The notes below the pieces were generated by a model. That model saw nothing but the letters and a program-made list of their open reading frames with translations. It was not told the origin of the DNA and did not search any database. Positions 5,409 to 7,711 of a stretch of DNA of 7,711 nucleotides are shown here, piece after piece. The stretch's first letter is position 1, and every line of letters starts with the position of its first letter. Made by a program: the position numbers and the translations under genes. Origin of the DNA: Sulfurimonas sp. (GTDB lineage Bacteria > Campylobacterota > Campylobacteria > Campylobacterales > Sulfurimonadaceae); the NCBI GenBank assembly GCA_012963655.1, contig DTVI01000230.1, forward strand, positions 14,370 to 22,080, given 5' to 3'.

Positions 5409-7711
5409 GTGGCTGAAGAAGAGATAATAATTATTGAAGAAGAAGATGCAGCAGGACTTGAAGATTCTTTTGAAGCAGGATATGAAGAACTAGAAGAAGG
5501 AAAAGAGACAACAGACTCCAATCCTTCATCAAAAAACAAGACGTTATTCATTGGTATAGGTCTGGCACTTTTATTTATTCTTATAATGGTATTTTTATTT
5601 TCAGGTTCAGATGACGATTCCGCTGATGCCAGCACTATAGAAATTTCTAAAGAACAAACAAAAAAAGAAAGTCCACAAAAAATCTCTTCTTCTCAGCTAG
5701 AAAGTATGATTACACATGCCAATACCTTGTATGAAAAGGGACATAAGAAAGAGGCTTTAAAACTATATGAGAGAATTTCCACCTATAGTGAGTCTATCTC
5801 ATATTATAACCTTGGCGTTGCGCAACTACATGAACAACAATATGAAAAAGCTATATCAAGCTTCGATTTAGCCATTAAGAGTCAGCAGCATATGTGTGTT
5901 TCTGCTATTAATGCCGCTGTTGCTTCCTTAGAACTAGGAAAGACACAAGCCTTTAAATCATATATTAATTTAGCCCATACTTATCTACCACAAGAAGCTG
6001 CTTCTCCTATGTATTCGTATTATTACGCTTTAATCAACTTTTATCAGGACAATTATCTAGAAGCCCTATCCCCTTTGCAACATAGAAGTTCAGATGATTA
6101 TACACATATCCAAAACCAGCTAAGTGCAAAAATCAATGTCTTATTTTCATCATATCATAAGGCAATTGCTAACCTTGAAGAAGAATATCAAGATGAATCA
6201 GCACTTAGTCTTGGTTTATTATATGCAAACCTAGGTGACTTCATTTTGGCAAAAAAGTATCTAAGAATGGCCATTGCTCAAGGAATTGATCCAAGTAAGG
6301 CTCAAATGGCCCTCACCTTAGTTAACTTAAAAGCGGGTCAAATTAAAGCTGCAGCTAAGCTTCTTGAAAGCACTACAGACATGTATCCTGATACTGCGAA
6401 CACTCATTATCCTATTGAGGTGACACTAAAAGAGTCACTTTTTGATATTGACCTAGCTCAGAATAATTTTCATGAAAATATTATTCATAATGACACTACC
6501 ATATATCAAATACTTTTTTACTTTTCGCCCTTTAAAATATTTAATGCCAACCAAAGTATTTCCTATATAAGAAAGGGTAATGCCAATATTTCTATAGACA
6601 ATATTTCAAATGCAACAAAGGAGTTTTCCCAAGGTGCAAAACTTTCTAATGTAAATCTTAATATTGCTCAAGCTATTGGTCTTGCTCTTAATTTTCATTT
6701 ACACGAAGCTAATGATCGCTTATTAAAGATGTCTAAACTGTATCCTCGTCATTCAATTGTTCATTATAATCTTGCACTTACCTACGCACAACTTGGAGAA
6801 ATTTCACTCGCCTATAAGCATTTTTTAAAGTCATATCATTTAGATGCGAAAAATTATTTATCAGGTGTTTTCACTATCATGTGTGCCAAACTTATAAATC
6901 AAGACAATCAGAAGTTTCAAGAACGCTTTATTCGAAGCCTAAGCCTAGAGCCAAAAAATGAAGAATATGACTTTTATAGAGCCCTTGTACATTTTAAAGA
7001 TTTAAATTTTCCAGCCACGTATAATTGGATGGAACGGCCTAAGAAAGACAGTCCCTTATACCTAGCCTTTGACATGCTTATAGCAATGAGTATGAATAAA
7101 GACTCCCTTGCCCAAGAGTATTCACAAAAACTTATTAGAATCTTACCTAATGACATCTTGCCACATCTACTTTATATAGACTCACATTATTCTGATCTAG
7201 AACAAAAGCTTTTTGCAAGAAAAGCTATTAACCATCTTAAACGTCAAAAATTTAATATGAATGATTTTTATTATGGACCCTTCATTACAAAATATCTCTA
7301 CATTCAATATGCTCAAATCACAGGTGCACTATATCCCTTAAGAAAACAAATTAGGAAAAGACTTAATTCAGAAAGCACTGTCCCTATTGGACTTACCCAA
7401 TCCTTAGCCTTAGTCAGTATATTTACACAAAACTTTGAAGAAGCCTATACCCTTTATAACCAACTTATAGATGATTATAAGCAACAAGACCCTCATACCC
7501 TATTTCTAGCCGCTATAGCTGCTACAGGTGCGGCACATCCGGCCAATGCTATTGCCTTACTTGAACTAGCACGACGAAAGAGCCCTCATCATAATGATAG
7601 CCGTTTTGCCCTAGGGTTATTATACTTACAATTAGAAAATAATGATGGAGCGGTTATTTCTTTTAAATATATTAGTGAAGTAGATTTTCAATCTCAATAC
7701 TTTAACTTCAA
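5409..7711 (+). CDS. Large membrane-anchored TPR-repeat protein (3' end beyond window)
   Basis: The frame opens at GTG 5409 behind AAGGAAG (5399-5405) and stays open for 767 codons to the right edge. Residues 1-40 are strongly acidic (EEEIIIIEEED and further Glu-rich sequence). Residues 46-65 form one hydrophobic helix after a Lys-containing stretch, so the N-terminus should be cytoplasmic and the rest periplasmic. A Ser/Lys/Gln-rich linker leads into helical repeats. Recognisable TPR-like units include about 98-130, 131-160 (YYNLGVAQLHEQQYEKAISS), 264-297 (GLLYANLGDFILAKKYLRMA), 451-482 (YNLALTYAQLGEISLAYKHF) and about 700-767. Such arrays bind partner proteins; no catalytic motif is seen. 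Large TPR proteins next to serS and before uvrD are what I recall in Campylobacterota (H. pylori HP1479), so this is probably the ancestral serS neighbour. Function is unknown; scaffolding in the cell envelope is inference. Confidence 0.9.
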   Translation, partial: MAEEEIIIIEEEDAAGLEDSFEAGYEELEEGKETTDSNPSSKNKTLFIGIGLALLFILIMVFLFSGSDDDSADASTIEISKEQTKKESPQKISSSQLESMITHANTLYEKGHKKEALKLYERISTYSESISYYNLGVAQLHEQQYEKAISSFDLAIKSQQHMCVSAINAAVASLELGKTQAFKSYINLAHTYLPQEAASPMYSYYYALINFYQDNYLEALSPLQHRSSDDYTHIQNQLSAKINVLFSSYHKAIANLEEEYQDESALSLGLLYANLGDFILAKKYLRMAIAQGIDPSKAQMALTLVNLKAGQIKAAAKLLESTTDMYPDTANTHYPIEVTLKESLFDIDLAQNNFHENIIHNDTTIYQILFYFSPFKIFNANQSISYIRKGNANISIDNISNATKEFSQGAKLSNVNLNIAQAIGLALNFHLHEANDRLLKMSKLYPRHSIVHYNLALTYAQLGEISLAYKHFLKSYHLDAKNYLSGVFTIMCAKLINQDNQKFQERFIRSLSLEPKNEEYDFYRALVHFKDLNFPATYNWMERPKKDSPLYLAFDMLIAMSMNKDSLAQEYSQKLIRILPNDILPHLLYIDSHYSDLEQKLFARKAINHLKRQKFNMNDFYYGPFITKYLYIQYAQITGALYPLRKQIRKRLNSESTVPIGLTQSLALVSIFTQNFEEAYTLYNQLIDDYKQQDPHTLFLAAIAATGAAHPANAIALLELARRKSPHHNDSRFALGLLYLQLENNDGAVISFKYISEVDFQSQYFNF

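Noticed and set aside
5315..5635. Minus-strand Ser-rich open frame of 106 codons
   Set aside because: The Ser runs are the complement of Glu/Asp codons in the acidic TPR N-terminus. The plus strand has a ribosome site, membrane helix and continuing TPR repeats.
6974..7156. Minus-strand open frame of 60 codons
   Set aside because: It is antisense inside the long TPR gene, with no ribosome site.

Overview
The window looks like an AT-rich chromosomal segment of a Campylobacterota (epsilonproteobacterial) relative, in the Sulfurimonas/Arcobacter range. The reasons are the low GC (about 35-38% in 60-base samples of serS and the TPR gene), the extended -10 promoters without a clear -35 box, and the pair serS plus a large membrane-anchored TPR protein. 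From memory, these two genes are close neighbours in this phylum, for example serS/HP1479/uvrD in Helicobacter pylori. The genus cannot be fixed from the sequence.

Layout. Positions 1-165 hold the tail of something upstream, a weak terminator-like hairpin and the serS promoter. Positions 166-1410 (+) are intact serS. Positions 1411-5250 look like an accessory block wedged between serS and its probable old partner. Its contents in order are: a serS terminator-like hairpin; a small HNH nuclease gene on the minus strand with a tandem FGK-repeat tail (1494-2015); a hairpin-rich segment (about 2083-2165); a decayed second copy of the serS 3' end (2181-2312, + strand); a minus-strand selO/ydiU protein AMPylase gene (2406-4109) of higher GC; a promoter-bearing intergenic stretch; and a broken membrane-anchored GGDEF gene (about 4444-5251, +). 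Positions 5286-5408 carry a good extended -10 promoter and leader. From 5409 to the right edge (+) runs a GTG-started TPR protein of at least 767 residues that continues beyond the window.

How it fits together. SerS charges tRNA-Ser. SelO is predicted to transfer AMP to proteins and has no visible link to its neighbours. The GGDEF gene is predicted dead, from an in-frame stop, a frameshift, a missing N-terminus and an EGEEF active site. The TPR protein is predicted to be held in the inner membrane by one helix, with its repeats in the periplasm.

The most notable structure is the HNH gene lying between the live serS 3' end and a displaced, degenerate serS 3' end in the same orientation. That arrangement is expected if a small nuclease element entered at the serS 3' end and supplied a replacement end, or if a serS allele was partly duplicated. 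The intact gene, the order of the parts and the homology blocks are visible directly; the mechanism is inference.
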